Source of the DNA: Bacillota bacterium
Lineage (GTDB): Bacteria; Bacillota; Clostridia; DSM-8532
NCBI GenBank assembly: GCA_023446675.1
Contig: JAEXPO010000493.1
Coordinates: 1-5,989 of the forward strand
Length of the DNA stretch: 5,989 nucleotides
Direction: 5' to 3'
The translations under genes and the position numbers were made by a program. The notes under the pieces are model-generated. The model searched no databases and was not told the DNA's origin. It was given only the letters and a program-made list of their open reading frames with translations. Shown here one piece after another: positions 5,980-5,989 of this stretch; within the stretch, counting starts at the first letter, position 1; every line of letters begins with the position of its first letter.

Positions 5980-5989
5980 AGTCCGGCAT

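Larger units (their letters stand above)
5671..5989. other. Region without a convincing gene upstream of the kinase
   Basis: This 319-bp stretch is visibly richer in A and T than the genes. It contains the kinase promoter and a likely operator (5714-5754), a 12-bp perfect palindrome TTCTTTAAAGAA at 5768-5779, a weak plus-strand open frame (5776-5961), and a small hairpin with a T-tract on the minus strand near the right edge. The end of another minus-strand gene could lie here, since two minus frames are open from the right edge to stops near 5958 and 5939, but nothing recognisable can be read from so few codons. Confidence 0.6.

Overview
The window carries one gene cluster on the minus strand, reading from the right edge to the left: a membrane sensor histidine kinase, an AraC-type response regulator, a lipoprotein solute-binding protein, and the first two thirds of an ABC-transporter permease that runs off the left edge. 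The layout is typical of a two-component system of the YesM/YesN type coupled to a carbohydrate ABC importer. Long two-domain-plus-linker regulators of this kind, a lipobox-anchored binding protein and strong AGGAGG ribosome binding sites point to a Gram-positive Bacillota, most likely Clostridia (Lachnospiraceae-like) or Paenibacillus-like. The species cannot be told from the sequence.

Right to left: 5671-5989 is an AT-richer region without a convincing gene. It holds a near-consensus promoter (TTGAAA, 17 bp, TATAAT) for the kinase, a possible small terminator for whatever lies beyond the right edge, and a weak 61-codon plus-strand open frame. The kinase (3826-5670) and regulator (2175-3836) overlap by 11 bp and are probably translationally coupled. 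An 87-bp gap with its own candidate -10 and a GC-rich leader hairpin precedes the binding-protein gene (681-2087). An 85-bp gap with a strong hairpin separates it from the permease (start 595). The second permease and any catabolic enzymes would be expected beyond the left edge.

Proposed working: the kinase senses a ligand outside the cell through a Cache-like domain and phosphorylates Asp59 of the regulator, whose C-terminal AraC domain switches on the importer. The most interesting signal in the DNA is a 9-mer, TCAGTAAAA (transcript strand). It occurs twice exactly 21 bp apart upstream of the binding-protein promoter and once just upstream of the -35 of the kinase promoter, in the same orientation. 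This is what an AraC-type regulator's operator and an autoregulatory site would look like. It is an inference from sequence only. Apart from this and some RNA hairpins, the region is an ordinary sugar-uptake locus, and I see no novel enzymatic or defence system.
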